NCBI GenBank assembly: GCA_021234155.1
Contig: JAJEKV010000005.1
Location: forward strand, 8,548,216-8,612,215
Source of the DNA: Isoetes taiwanensis
Lineage: Eukaryota; Streptophyta; Lycopodiopsida; Isoetales; Isoetaceae
Direction: 5' to 3'
Length of the DNA: 64,000 nucleotides
The translations under genes were made by a program, and so were the position numbers. The notes below the pieces were generated by a model. It was not told the DNA's origin, did not search any database, and saw only the letters and a program-made list of their open reading frames with translations. Positions 42,801 through 53,422 of the stretch are shown here, piece after piece. Positions within the stretch are counted from its first letter, which is position 1. Each line of letters begins with the position of its first letter.

Positions 42801-43960
42801 ATGAGGTGTTTCAAGAAGATATGGTAAAGGTGCAGGAAGATATGGACCGCCTATATCACGACCAGTGTGTTATCTTCGACCGTGTGATCGATGAGCACGT
42901 GATGTTAGAAAAATACGGGTGTTTTTCGTTCAGGGTGCAGGCGGCTCAGGAAAGAGTTTTCTTTTTTAACATCATGTTATCTTATGTTCGTGCCAAATGT
43001 ATCATTGCACTTGTAGGTGCTTCTTCAGAAATTGCATCCACTTTATTGAAGGGTGGGCGCACTAGGTTCAAGATATCGATAAACATGGATGAGACATCAA
43101 CTTGCAAAATTCTAAAGCAGTCGGAGCTGCCAAAATTGATAAGAGCGACTCGCATGATTATATGGGATGAGGCCCCAGTGATGCCTAAATATGTTTATGA
43201 AGCACTGGATAGAATGCTCTGTGACATGATATCATGTCACAAATTGTTTGGAGGACTCATTGCTGTTTTGGGAGGAGATTTTCGCCAGCTTCCACCTGTG
43301 GTTCCACGAGAAAATTGCCCCCAAATTGTGCACACTTCCTTGAAATGCTTTTACATATGGGATCATGTTAAGGAACATAAGCTGAACATAAATATGCGAG
43401 TAATGAATACTATGGGAAGAGACGCGAAAGAGCAAAAGGCGTTTGCAGAATATCTCCTACGAGTTGGAGATGGACTTGAGACCACATTTCCCAACATTGG
43501 ATCGGACGTAATACGTCTTTCAGAAGAGATTTGTGTGAAGTTGCAGGACTTAAATGATTGGCTAGCCGTGGCATTCCCTGATGTTTCGATGAATTATGGA
43601 AGTGTATCCTATTGGGTGCAAAGGGCAATACTTATGTCACTGAATGAGGATGTAGATGAAGTAAACAAGAGGATGACAGAGTGGTTACCTGCTGCACCTA
43701 TTGATTATTACAATGCTGATCGAGTTGTTAATGAGAATGATGCAGGGGTCTATCCTATTGAATTTTTGAATGCGCAAACTCCGAGTGGGATGCCTCAACA
43801 TCAATTAACTTTGAAGGTTGGCATGATTGTCATGTTATTGAGGTCTATTTCTACACGTAAGGGACTCTACAATGACACTCGCCTCATTATACATTCACAC
43901 TCTCTAAGAACAGGGATTGTATTTTCCTCAAACAAAAATTCAAACAGACTTATGTCATGA
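39835..43960 (+). pseudogene. autonomous Helitron Rep/helicase protein, decayed
   Basis: N-terminal region with internal repeats (NNPSYMTP motif at about 39975 and 40230). Then a Helitron-specific Cys region (HRCLYCGAMQW, then CRACANGNVQLPL, 40.79-40.9 kb). Next is the Helitron-like N domain (VLPSSHVGGPRYM, then GRLDLFITMTANANW, 41.17-41.3 kb). The HUH nuclease motif HVH is encoded at 41471-41479, and the Tyr-rich KYLYKYVYKG at 41869-41898. The Pif1-type helicase has Walker A GAGGSGKS at 42934-42957 (out of frame with what follows), Walker B IIWDEAP and GGDFRQLPP near 43.17-43.3 kb. It nicks and replicates DNA in rolling-circle transposition. At least six frameshifts or stops disable it, and the helicase C-terminus after GLYNDTRLI is missing. 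Confidence 0.9.
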
Positions 43961-44098
43961 AAATATATGGCTTTGACAAAATTCAAACAGACTTATGTCA
44001 TGAAAATATATGGCTTTGACATGCCCAATTTGGAAAATTCAAACAGACTTATGTCATGAAAATATATGGCTTTGACATGCCCAATTTGGATGAGATAT
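43937..44098 (+). repeat. three tandem copies of a 44-56-bp unit
   Basis: The unit attcaaacagacttatgtca followed by tgaaaatatatggctttgac occurs at about 43937, 43980 and 44037. The last two copies extend into atgcccaatttgga. It replaces the expected end of the Helitron helicase. Confidence 0.93.
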
Positions 44099-44385
44099 GA
44101 TAGCTTCTTTATGTTCCGGCCAAAACATTACCCTTATTCTTTTCCGCTCAATCTGAGGTCTTCCTATTTAAGATCACGAATCATGATACGGTCTTGGATT
44201 TTTTTATTATGTACCCTTGATTGATATTCAACTCTGATTGGATTTATGTCATTGCATCAACCTTAAACAACTGTTGTCTTATGAAATGCCAGCAACCTCC
44301 AACTCTGAAAGCGCCAAATTTTTGGTGGAGCTTTTTGCCTTCAACTTCTTGGTGCAGACTGCAGATCCCTCTTGCCGGAGCTTCT

Positions 44386-44460
44386 TGCACCAATGGTTCT
44401 ATGGCATGGAGCTCGGGCAATCTTGCACCAATGGTTCTATGGCATGGAGCTCGGGCAACA
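44386..44460 (+). repeat. 37-bp tandem duplication
   Basis: ttgcaccaatggttctatgg followed by catggagctcgggcaa occurs twice in a row. The overlapping ORFs on both strands contain the duplication but have no recognised domain. Confidence 0.92.
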
Positions 44461-44621
44461 ATTCTTGCATCCAGGAATTCTGTTGGGTATACAACGATTT
44501 TTGTAGCCATTCTTGCAAGTTTGTTCTTATGCAGATAATTCTTGCAGCAATGAATTGTGCGTAGAGCTCTTGCTTGGGAATTCGTTGAGTATAAACTTAT
44601 AAGGTTCATTCTTTGGGTTTT

Positions 44622-45722
44622 CAGCTTCTTTCCTTACTATTGAATCCATAAAACAGAGCCATAAAACACGATTCAACCAAAAGGGTACATAAAGCTGGAT
44701 TTAGCCATAAAGCACGATTCAACCAAAACGATAAACAATCATAACAATTGAACCATTTTATACTTGGACATAGCAATTTCCTTAACTTAAATTGTGAAAC
44801 ATGATAAAGAAAGTTACAATTTATGATTTTTTTCCTATTAATCTTTTAGTTATTTTAAACAACATGGCCTGAAATTTAGACGCAGGCTTAGGTAATCCTT
44901 TGAACTTTCCATCATCTTTGCAGTTCTTCAAATTATGGTCACTTTTCTTTGTAGCATTACTCAATTCTAAACTACTCTTCTTCAAATCATGGCCACTTTC
45001 CTTCAAATCATCCTTTCTCAAATCTGAAATACGTACATCTTTTTTCTTTGCAAGATTGCTCAATTCTGAGCTACTCTCCTTCAGATCATGGCGAATCTCC
45101 TTGAGATCATGGCGAATTTCCTTCAAATTATCCTGTGCACAATTGCTCAAATCTAAAATATGTGCATCATGGCGAATCTCCTTGAGATCATGGCGAATTT
45201 CCTTCAAATTATCCTGTGCACGATTGCCCAAATCTAAAATATGTGCATTTTTTTTCTCACTCAACAGATTACGAGCCTTGGTCGGTTGCACAGTCTTGGG
45301 AGGCTGTAAGTTCTCCTTTTTCTTGCGTTGCAGATCCCTGCATATGCCTCCATTTGTGAATTTTTTGTGACAACTGTTACATTTATATCTTGGTTGAGTC
45401 TTCTTTTTATTATTGAAATAACAAAAGTGTGTATTCGTGGAATAGCAACGTGGGCATGGAACCACTTCTTCACTTTGCGTCTCCATGCTTGATAGCCGTT
45501 GCGTCATTCTTTTCATTCTTTTCCATCCTGAATAATATAAAACAGATGTTACTGAACGTAAAGACAAACAAAATAGATTAAATTATAATATAATTTAGAG
45601 AAGGCCATCATACTTCCCAGCGCCTCACCTAAGAAGATAGCATTACGCCTGAAATCATGAGAAAAGAAGAACGCTCTAGAATCGTCAAAAGAAAAGGAAT
45701 TCCTAGAGCTATATAATCCAAA
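44622..45722. repeat. Dof unit, copy B
   Basis: Same-orientation copy of 10639-11755, 34 kb away and in unrelated flanks. Relative to copy A it lacks part of the agccataaaacacgattcaa repeats and gains one coding repeat. Confidence 0.88.
44821..45516 (-). CDS. Dof-type zinc finger protein with coiled-coil repeats (copy B)
   Basis: The 231-residue ORF from the same ATG (MKRMTQR) is nearly identical to copy A. The Dof-like C-x2-C-x21-C-x2-C finger is intact. The only length change is one additional 7-residue DLKEIRH unit (21 bp) in the coiled coil. Two differences near the finger (EEVV for DEVI) are mild. The frame is open further upstream through tatattattcag|g, again resembling a 3' splice acceptor. 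Two copies both keeping a frame of more than 220 codons, in a region where nearly everything else is broken, suggests recent duplication or selection. Whether either copy is expressed cannot be judged here. Confidence 0.72.
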   Translation of the reverse strand: MKRMTQRLSSMETQSEEVVPCPRCYSTNTHFCYFNNKKKTQPRYKCNSCHKKFTNGGICRDLQRKKKENLQPPKTVQPTKARNLLSEKKNAHILDLGNRAQDNLKEIRHDLKEIRHDAHILDLSNCAQDNLKEIRHDLKEIRHDLKESSSELSNLAKKKDVRISDLRKDDLKESGHDLKKSSLELSNATKKSDHNLKNCKDDGKFKGLPKPASKFQAMLFKITKRLIGKKS

Positions 45723-48700
45723 ATAATTTTAGCTTCACCTTTTTTAGAGCCATAGGAGATTCAAAATAATTTAGCATCGTCTTTTATTAAAATCTTTTTC
45801 AAAAATAGCTCCAGTCGGGTATAATTGTAGGTGGCCGGAGTGACGCCGGAAAAAGATAGCGTGAGTTTTGGGGTTATTTTTTTCTTTCCGGCAGTTTTTT
45901 CGGCAAATCTCCCTTCTGGCATGCGTTCCTATTTGTTAGCCTCCACTCCTGTAATAGTGGTTTAGATCCAGGTAAAGCTAATCCAACGGGCCATCATTAT
46001 TGTGGCAGGATGCCCGCCATAGCCGGATTCATTCGTTTCGCCATTCCTTAAAATCCTCTTCGAGCATCCAAAAACCCTATTGTGGAGCGGATTCTGGCGC
46101 CCAGCTAAGGTGTTTGAGGTAAAAAATTTCGGCCCATTCTTTCTGTTCTTTCCTTGCAAGCAAAGACCTCTTACAGGGATGGATTTTTTCAGAAACAGAA
46201 GCCGGTATTGGCCAGGAACAATCCTTCCACGTTTGCAAACAGAGCCTCATATTTCTTAGAATGAAAAACCCTGCTGAGCAGGTATGCGCATGATCTGGCT
46301 GAAGCACTTTTCCTGGGTTCTTGGGGTTAATCGGCTGTGGCCAAGCCACAAGGTAAAAATTCTGGCACGTCTCATTTTGGAACTAGGGTTCTGTATCAAA
46401 GCTCAGGTCTTTTATTTTTATTGCTGAAATATCAGAGTTTTGTAGTCCAGCACTAAATATCAAGGTTAATGTTTCAGGAACAACGAAGTGGGCTTGCAGT
46501 TAAGCTTGAAGCTGAGGTTTGTGCCAATTTCGCTTCTTAAGAATCTAAGGTTTTGTAATTTCATGCAGGCTAGGGTGTTGCAATGCCTTTTCTGCTGAGG
46601 CATGCTTTCTCCCTATTGACCATTATATCTGTAATCCTATTTGTATGCATGCCGAGAATAGAGCCTTGAACACATTTTCTATTTATTCCGGCAAACACTT
46701 CTCTGGTAATGTTCAATCCTGGTCTTTCTCCCTTTGCCACTTTTTATTTTGTTTTGTAAGCTCCTGTGCTTCATATGTCTGAACTTCCTATATTTTGCTC
46801 CAAAATGATTTGCACTGTTGTTAATGCTTAGTCGATTTTGAGAACTAAGTGCTTTCATTGTTATTTCAAAAATAAAATTGGACTGTGATTAATGATTTTT
46901 ATACCACTATGAATGCTTTGCGGGCTATATCAAGTGTACCTCCATTTCCAGGTATTTCGTTTTTGTTTACTTAAGTATCCACCGTTGGTTTAAAGATGAA
47001 ATACTGTTGGTTAAAGAATGAATAAGTAAATGCCTGCTTCATTTTGTTGTTGTTACCAAACATTTTTGCAGATTCATATTTTCCATTAGTTGTTCCCAAT
47101 GTTGTAAACTGATGTTTTTGCATGCACCCATACAAGAAAGAACCATAACACATGACGAGATTATTCCTAGCAAAACACAGATAGGAGGGAGCCTTTGCCT
47201 GCTTTACAGTCCCATGAATCTTGGCGTATGTTTAAGACCCTACTCAGATCAGACCCTACTCGATTTATCTCGTTTTTTATTAGATTCACAACCCAGATAG
47301 GTGTTGGATCATCGATAAATGCTTGAAGTCGCAGGATTCAACCAATTTAAGCAAGATGATGCAATGATCCATTGTAAATACAAATCATTGATGTTTCATG
47401 GGCATTGCATGAGGGAATACGTTGTGTTGCCCATCTCATTGAAATTCAGGAAACAAATTGAAACAGTCAAATTGATGTATTTTGCAGTTACAGGCCGTTG
47501 TACATATCCTATTTGTTTAATCTATAATAGAAATTTAATGGCTGAGAAGATCATGTTTCAGCCCTGCATTGCGATTGCAGTTGCTACTGACACGTTGCAT
47601 CATCTTACTTTAACTATGCCATTGTATATAAGCATTATAATATTATGCTACAGGTGGAGCATCCTATGACAGAATGGATAGCTAAGAAGAATCTGCCAGC
47701 TTCTCAAGTTGTGGCCTATAGGTACATGCCCGTCAATGTTCTATTTTTCTGAGTTTTCATGCTCATCATTGGTATATCTGCTTTGTGAAGATGCAATTTC
47801 TCACAGCAAAGTGGATTTGTGATTATTTAGGATCTCTTTTATTTATTTGTCGAAAGCATTATAAGTATGAGTTATGATACATTAAATCACATGTTTCTAC
47901 AATCAGAAATGTAAATCAGTGATCAGGTTCATCATAAACATCTTTGTATTTAAAAGAAGTAAATAAATTTATTGTCTTCCCTACGAAAACCTTTGTTGAA
48001 GATAAGCGGACAATTTTGATCAAACCAGGTGTGCATATGTCGATCAAACCTTTTGTAAGCTGAATGTTATTGGGAGAAACATTAGCATCTGACCATTGTT
48101 GTCTGCATGTCTGTGCAAAGAAAAGAGGGCACCAGCAGATCGAGATCGAGATTGATGTGTAATAGGGCACAAATTGAGAGTGAGGTGCAGTGTTGATCAA
48201 GGATGATTGGGGAAAGAGGTCTAGCAAATTTTGGCTCCATTTTCTATCGCACAATAGATAATAGATGCATGCGTAATCTAATAACGGATAACTACACGTC
48301 CTTGCATGCGGCCATCTTTCAAACACTTGGATTTGATGTTTTAATGATGGTTATTGGATCTAATCTGCTTGCATAGACCATTATAATCTTTAATTGTGAG
48401 ACCAGCATAACCAATTAGTAGCTTTTGCACATTAGTTTTGGTGGAAATGGCTTTGTGTGTTTGTGTTTGCAGAACATCTTGGCTATCTTTTACGATGAAG
48501 TATATCTAAAGTACATTCGCTGTAGAGAATATTCACCATTGCTAACAAGGAAGCACATCTGTCCACCTGCTTCGTATGGGGGAAGAAAATATAGTTGTAT
48601 ATACGCATTGGAATATTGATATGCAGTATAGAGACAAGCCTCACATTCAAGCTTTTGGTGCTGCAACTCTAATAATGCTTTGACCATATTAAGAAAGGTT

Positions 48701-48800
48701 TATTTCCAACTCCTATATGATCAAAACTTACATGCCGTAGATATTCTTAAGTGAGATCTTTTGTTACACATTCCATAGAATGGATTTGGGGAGTCCCATT
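45723..48800. other. unassigned region with scattered exon-like pieces
   Basis: A GC-rich leader-like segment lies at 45.83-46.35 kb. Near 47650-47722 an AG-flanked piece reads VEHPMTEWIAKKNLPASQV followed by a gtacat donor-like site. Near 48474-48560 another reads ILAIFYDEVYLKYIRCREY after tttgtgtttgcag. These could be exons of a plus-strand gene that also includes 49735-49930, but I cannot identify the protein. Confidence 0.3.
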
Positions 48801-48807
48801 CATTCTT

Positions 48808-48877
48808 CCCACTGATTATTAGCTATGGGCTGTGAACAGTTTATCCCACTGATTATTAGCTATGGGCTGTGAACAGT
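48808..48877 (+). repeat. 37-bp tandem duplication
   Basis: cccactgattattagctatg followed by ggctgtgaacagt occurs at 48808-48840 and again at 48845-48877. Confidence 0.95.
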
Positions 48878-48971
48878 AAAAAACAGTATGCTTTAAGAAA
48901 AGTTACTTACTTTTGGCGACATTGGCATTTGGCGACATGGTGACCAAAGGCATACCACGGGACCAATTTTT

Positions 48972-49052
48972 GGGTTGCCCCTAGGGGGGCAAACCCTTGT
49001 TTATGTGGGTTTGTAGCATATCCTAGGTATATGCTAGAATATACCTAGGATA
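48972..49052. other. two adjacent hairpins
   Basis: The first (48972-48996) pairs gggttgcccc with ggggggcaaaccc. The second (49019-49052) is a perfect 14-bp stem, tatcctaggtatat/atatacctaggata, with a 6-nt loop. Just upstream, ggcataccacgggaccaatt repeats in inverse orientation a sequence at 23.5 kb beside a Helitron end. Confidence 0.7.
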
Positions 49053-49538
49053 TACTACTGACTGCTAAAAACCCCTCTCTCCCTGTAAATTGGCGGTCTC
49101 GTGCGTTCTGGATGAGGATGTTGCAACCGGTAGCAGGCGGGGGCAAGGCATGAATCGCTTGATAACGGACTAACTCCTATGCCGGTTTTGCAAGGAGTCC
49201 GGAGATCTGAGGCAAAAATTTGAGGCAAATAAGCATCCCGGCGCCTGCCTCAAATTATTCCCCGTTCCTCGCCATTGGGTTTTGCCTTGGAAATCTGTAT
49301 TTGCCCGAGTTGCATTCGTTTAAGCAGAATGATGGTTCTTTACATATTTTCACTCCTTTTTGGATTGTTGCCATTGTTGAGAATATTATCGTAAGGATGA
49401 GAGTGCATAATGACCACGATGGGTCGATGAGGCAAGGATTACAGCAACATCCTCCCAATCCACACAAACACCCTTCATATGCAATGCAAAGGCCCTTGTA
49501 AAGCCATTTTGTAGGACCGGAATAGAAATGACAGATAC

Positions 49539-49659
49539 AAAAATAAAAATAAAATAAAAAATAAAAATAAAAATAAAAATAAAAATAAAAATAAAAATAA
49601 AAATAAAAATAAAAATAAAAATAAAAATAAAAATAAAAATAAAAATAAAAATAAAAATA
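49539..49659 (+). repeat. (AAAAAT)n microsatellite, about 20 copies
   Basis: Nearly uniform hexamer repeat, with two irregular units at the left. Long Phe/Leu/Ile ORFs across it are artefacts. Confidence 0.97.
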
Positions 49660-49734
49660 TCATCATGCACCTCATTGTGTACAACATTGTACAGCAAGAA
49701 GGGTTATTTATTTCATTTTTGCACACATTTTGCA

Positions 49735-49930
49735 GATCCCTTGAACAGTTTCTTAAGGCAATTCCTGGTAAGGGAGCTTGTTTTCTTACATTGTTAACTA
49801 ATAGAAGAGTTGGAAGAGCCCCCGACAAACAAATATTTGATGCTGAGATTATAAAGGTGGATGAGATAGAGGCTGATACTTTGATGTCAAAACCTTCATT
49901 GCAATCTCTTTTTGCAATTGCTGCAGGAAA
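49735..49930 (+). CDS. candidate exon of an unidentified gene
   Basis: Preceded by cacattttgcag, a good 3' splice site, and followed by gcagg. The frame reads SLEQFLKAIPGKGACFLTL, then NRRVGRAPDKQIFDAEIIK and VDEIEADTLMSKPSLQSLF. The balanced amino-acid composition and an open frame beyond both ends support coding. No domain recognised. It may join the exon-like pieces at 47.65 and 48.47 kb. Confidence 0.42.
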
Positions 49931-50030
49931 GATAGTTGTTTCATTTTTGTTCTTGGTGTCGGCAAGAAACTTCAGCATTCTCTTAATCCAGCATTACAAA
50001 ATATCTGAATTTCTACCATTATGAAGGTTT

Positions 50031-51048
50031 AGTCATCTTGCTTTTGCTCTGTATTCTTTCTTGCTTTGGTGGTTGGATGCAGGTTCAGACTATTCTACAC
50101 TTTGCTCTGGATATGTTATTTCAACTCTAATTTTTCTTTTTCTTTTTTAAGGGGCCAATAATAAGCCGATTAAAGGGGATAACTTAAGGAGATTTGTAGC
50201 TTTGTGATAGTGTTTCTTCCATGCAAAGGCCCTATCATTCTATTCTTGATGTCTGTCATATTCATCAAGGATTTAAACAAATTTGTAGGCATTCCATCTT
50301 ATGAATCATTTGACAATGTATTGTATCTTTGTTCAAGCAGTACATTATAGATGGATAAAGTTCTCTAAGAAAGACTTATAATTGCTAAGTGGAAAGTTCT
50401 GTAAGTATGCATATCTTTTCACGAGTTGGGGCCTTCGAAGACTTTAAGCATTACATGGTGATGAAGTATTAGCTCCGAAAGGTCAGTTAGTTGGAAGAAT
50501 TTCATATAATTCTGAAGGACTTGAAAGATTTAGCCATCACAACAGAGACATCTAGCAGTTCAAAAATATCTGAAATCCAGAATATCTATCATCCTTTGCA
50601 ATGTCCGAAACTATAAAAGAAACTCCATTATCATAGAGTCTAGAGGAATTTAAGTTAGCGTGATCAACAAACCTAGAAACCATACAAGTTTAAAGTGTTG
50701 ACACTAGCAAGGTAGACTGCGGTGGTGGAGAAAATGTAGCAATGGCAAAACCACATCTAGGAAATGGATGAGCAAGCAATTCTGGCTCAACATAATTGTC
50801 TTCAATATGCGTGCAATATCATGAAAAGTGCACAAGTTTAAAAAGTCAAAAGCTTAGAAGGGAACATATCCATATTGGAATATCAATGAAGTATCACTTG
50901 CATGTGTATATGACCAAAAATCTGCATGGACGTTGGATATAAACATTTCTCATGTCGTTGTCCCTTCATGCATGAGTTGGAACCCACTTATAAATCAGGT
51001 GACAACTCTAAGAATGATTTGTACATAAGTATTTTTTACATTATAGGA
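50031..51048. other. spacer without recognisable gene
   Basis: AT-rich with a T-run near 50135-50150. No supported features until the L1 target-site duplication. Confidence 0.45.
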
Positions 51049-51087
51049 GAATTTGCTTTGCTTTGTTTTTATAAAGGCAATCAACCA

Positions 51088-53422
51088 ATGGAAGAAATGG
51101 ACGGAGACGCCACAACAGCGGCTGCTGCCGGAAATGAACCTGGGTACGACCCAGGGATAAACAACAGGGCCATATGGCCCCCGATTCAACCTGCCATCGC
51201 CACTGCAGGCAGGAAATCAGCCATCCGGCAGACCTCAGGGGTCTGCAAATCGGCCCCAGCCGATGGGGTTTCCAAATGCTCTGACCCAAAAATTGGAACT
51301 TTTGCCCTAAACCAGGTAAACCATCCTGCTATTTCGTCTGTTAAGAATTTAGGATCATTTGCAGCCTCCCCCGCTCCACAGAGTATAAACAATTCCCCAG
51401 GGACCTGCAAACCGTCCCCAGCCGATGGGGCCTCCAACAAACTGATTTCAGAAATTGGGGCTTTTGCCCAGCATGAGGTGAATCGTTTCCCCTGCTTACC
51501 AGATAAGAATCCAGGCTCATTAGCAGCCTTCCCTGCTTCACAAAGTACTAATCATCCCCCAAAGGGCAACCGAATAGATAAGGTATCAGCAGGGGAAGAT
51601 CTGGCCTCTAAGGCAAATGTGAGTGCCATCGGTGCTATCCGAAAATTGAAAACTGCAATGTTAGGGGCAGGGATAGGAGATAGTGCAGGTGGGCAGAAAA
51701 ACCTCACACAGTGCAACAAAGCAATCAACGAAACTGATAAGATCATGTTGGAGGCTGGAGCAGAGGATAACCAAGCATTCCCAAAGGATTTAAACAGAGG
51801 TAAGAGTTCTCCCTCTACACCAGTAGATAACGTGATCTTTCAGAACCAGAAACATGATAGTGAAGCAGGCAAAGTAAAAGTAGGGGAAGATCGGGGCCCG
51901 GCTAGTGGTAATGCAAGGAGCAATGCAAGGGAGGCTTGGAAAAACAACGACACGATAGCAAGAGTTAACAAGCCTAGATTTTCAGAGTGGATAAAGAATA
52001 AGATGCCAAATGAAAACAACCGTGAGTTTGAGAGTAGATGCAAAGACTTAAAATAGTAGAAGCGTGTTTTGCTCAAGATCCGGCAAACCGAACAAAGGCC
52101 AACTTGAAGAAAAGGGAACCGAAAGTGCCGGAAATATGGAAGTAGACGAGGAATCTAACTATCCAATAGCGTAGATAGATCATGATATGCACGTAAAAGT
52201 GGTGGAGAACCCGGTATCACGATCGGGTCATTGGTTTCTTTACGAGGATTCCCGGACCTCCGAAAATTGGAATCTTGGCTCTCAAAGACATCCGAAGAAA
52301 TTAGGCCTACCTCAACACGAATCGCTAAAGGCATTGGGAAGTAACTTCTTTCTCATTCTTTTTGATAACGGGCGTTGGTAGATAAGATGGTGTCCCGCCA
52401 TTGATGAGACTCATTCATGGGAGAGTACATTTTATATCAATATTACTCACCGGCTTCTCCCCCATCAAATCTCGGCCATCAAAATTCCGTGTTGGTTAGA
52501 GATCGAACACCTACCTCCAGACATGTTGGTACCTGAATTCTTAAAGGTCATTGCTAACACAGTAGGAGCATATATCTCACATTCCATCGCCAAAGGACCA
52601 AAGATTTGTGTAGCAATACCGGCAACGTCGGGCATACCTAAAGGGGTGGTGGTTAAGAGTGGCAAATGCTCTTTCAAGTTCCCCCTGAAATTGACCAATA
52701 GATGGGAAATATACAGAATGTTTCCGGACATAAAGATTGATGGACTAGAAGAGAACCCCCAAGTCAGGTCTAGAAGAGATGGGACTCCTCAACAACAAGC
52801 TCCGACTGGCCTTAATGATCCTCCCACATCTAATGGTGCTCCAGTTAGCCACCCCATCACTCAAGTAAGTATCACCCCATGCGCCCCTAGCCAGGGAGGT
52901 GAAAATCACTGCTCCAACATCGTGGGAAAGCTAGCTAACGAATCGTCGATACAGCCCAGTAATCTCGTAAGTTTATCAAAAGCAGATGATCAGTCATGGG
53001 AAGTGGTAGGTTCCAAACAAAAAGGGAGGACTAGGAACATTGCTCGGAGGAGCGGAGCACTCCGGTCAAAACCTCTTCCCCAGGCATCTCCGAGTACTCA
53101 CAGTGTTCCAGGAGCAATAAATCCTTTCTCTCAACATTAAGAAACAAATGCATTACCTGAGAAGGGAACGCTTTCTGAAGCGGAAGGTGGGATTGGGAGA
53201 GGTATAGTGGTATATGGGGAATTGGATGAAATAGAGAGAGTCATTCCCCCAAACAAAAATAAGTGGGCGGATCTAATGGAAGAGGAGGATATGGTGGACG
53301 AAGATCCCCCTACTCTAACAGGAAAAAAAAACAAAAAGGTAACAAGCACAAGTCTAGAAGAAGAAGGGTCGGAAGGCATGAAAAGGAAAAAGGGTCCGGA
53401 AACATCTCTTTATGAATCATAA
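51088..53422 (+). pseudogene. L1 ORF1 (Gag-like, DUF4283-type), interrupted
   Basis: Starts MEEMDGDATTAAAAGN with a long Pro/Ser/Ala-rich N-terminal region containing imperfect repeats (for example CKSAPADGVSK, CKPSPADGASN). It stops at 52056. After a frameshift, coding resumes near 52190 in another frame. A TAG at 52379-52381 and a TAA at 53138-53140 interrupt it before the final stop at 53422. The middle (WLEIEHLPPDMLVPEFLKV, then ICVAIPATSGIPKGV) fits the DUF4283 region of plant L1 ORF1, a nucleic-acid-binding protein. No clear CCHC knuckle. It overlaps ORF2 by 11 bp. Confidence 0.78.

Noticed and set aside
44221-44609. Overlapping ORFs of 105-121 codons on both strands
   Set aside because: They include a 37-bp tandem duplication and show no domain on either strand.
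49386-49978. Two long minus-strand ORFs rich in Phe, Ile and Leu
   Set aside because: They translate the (AAAAAT)n microsatellite.
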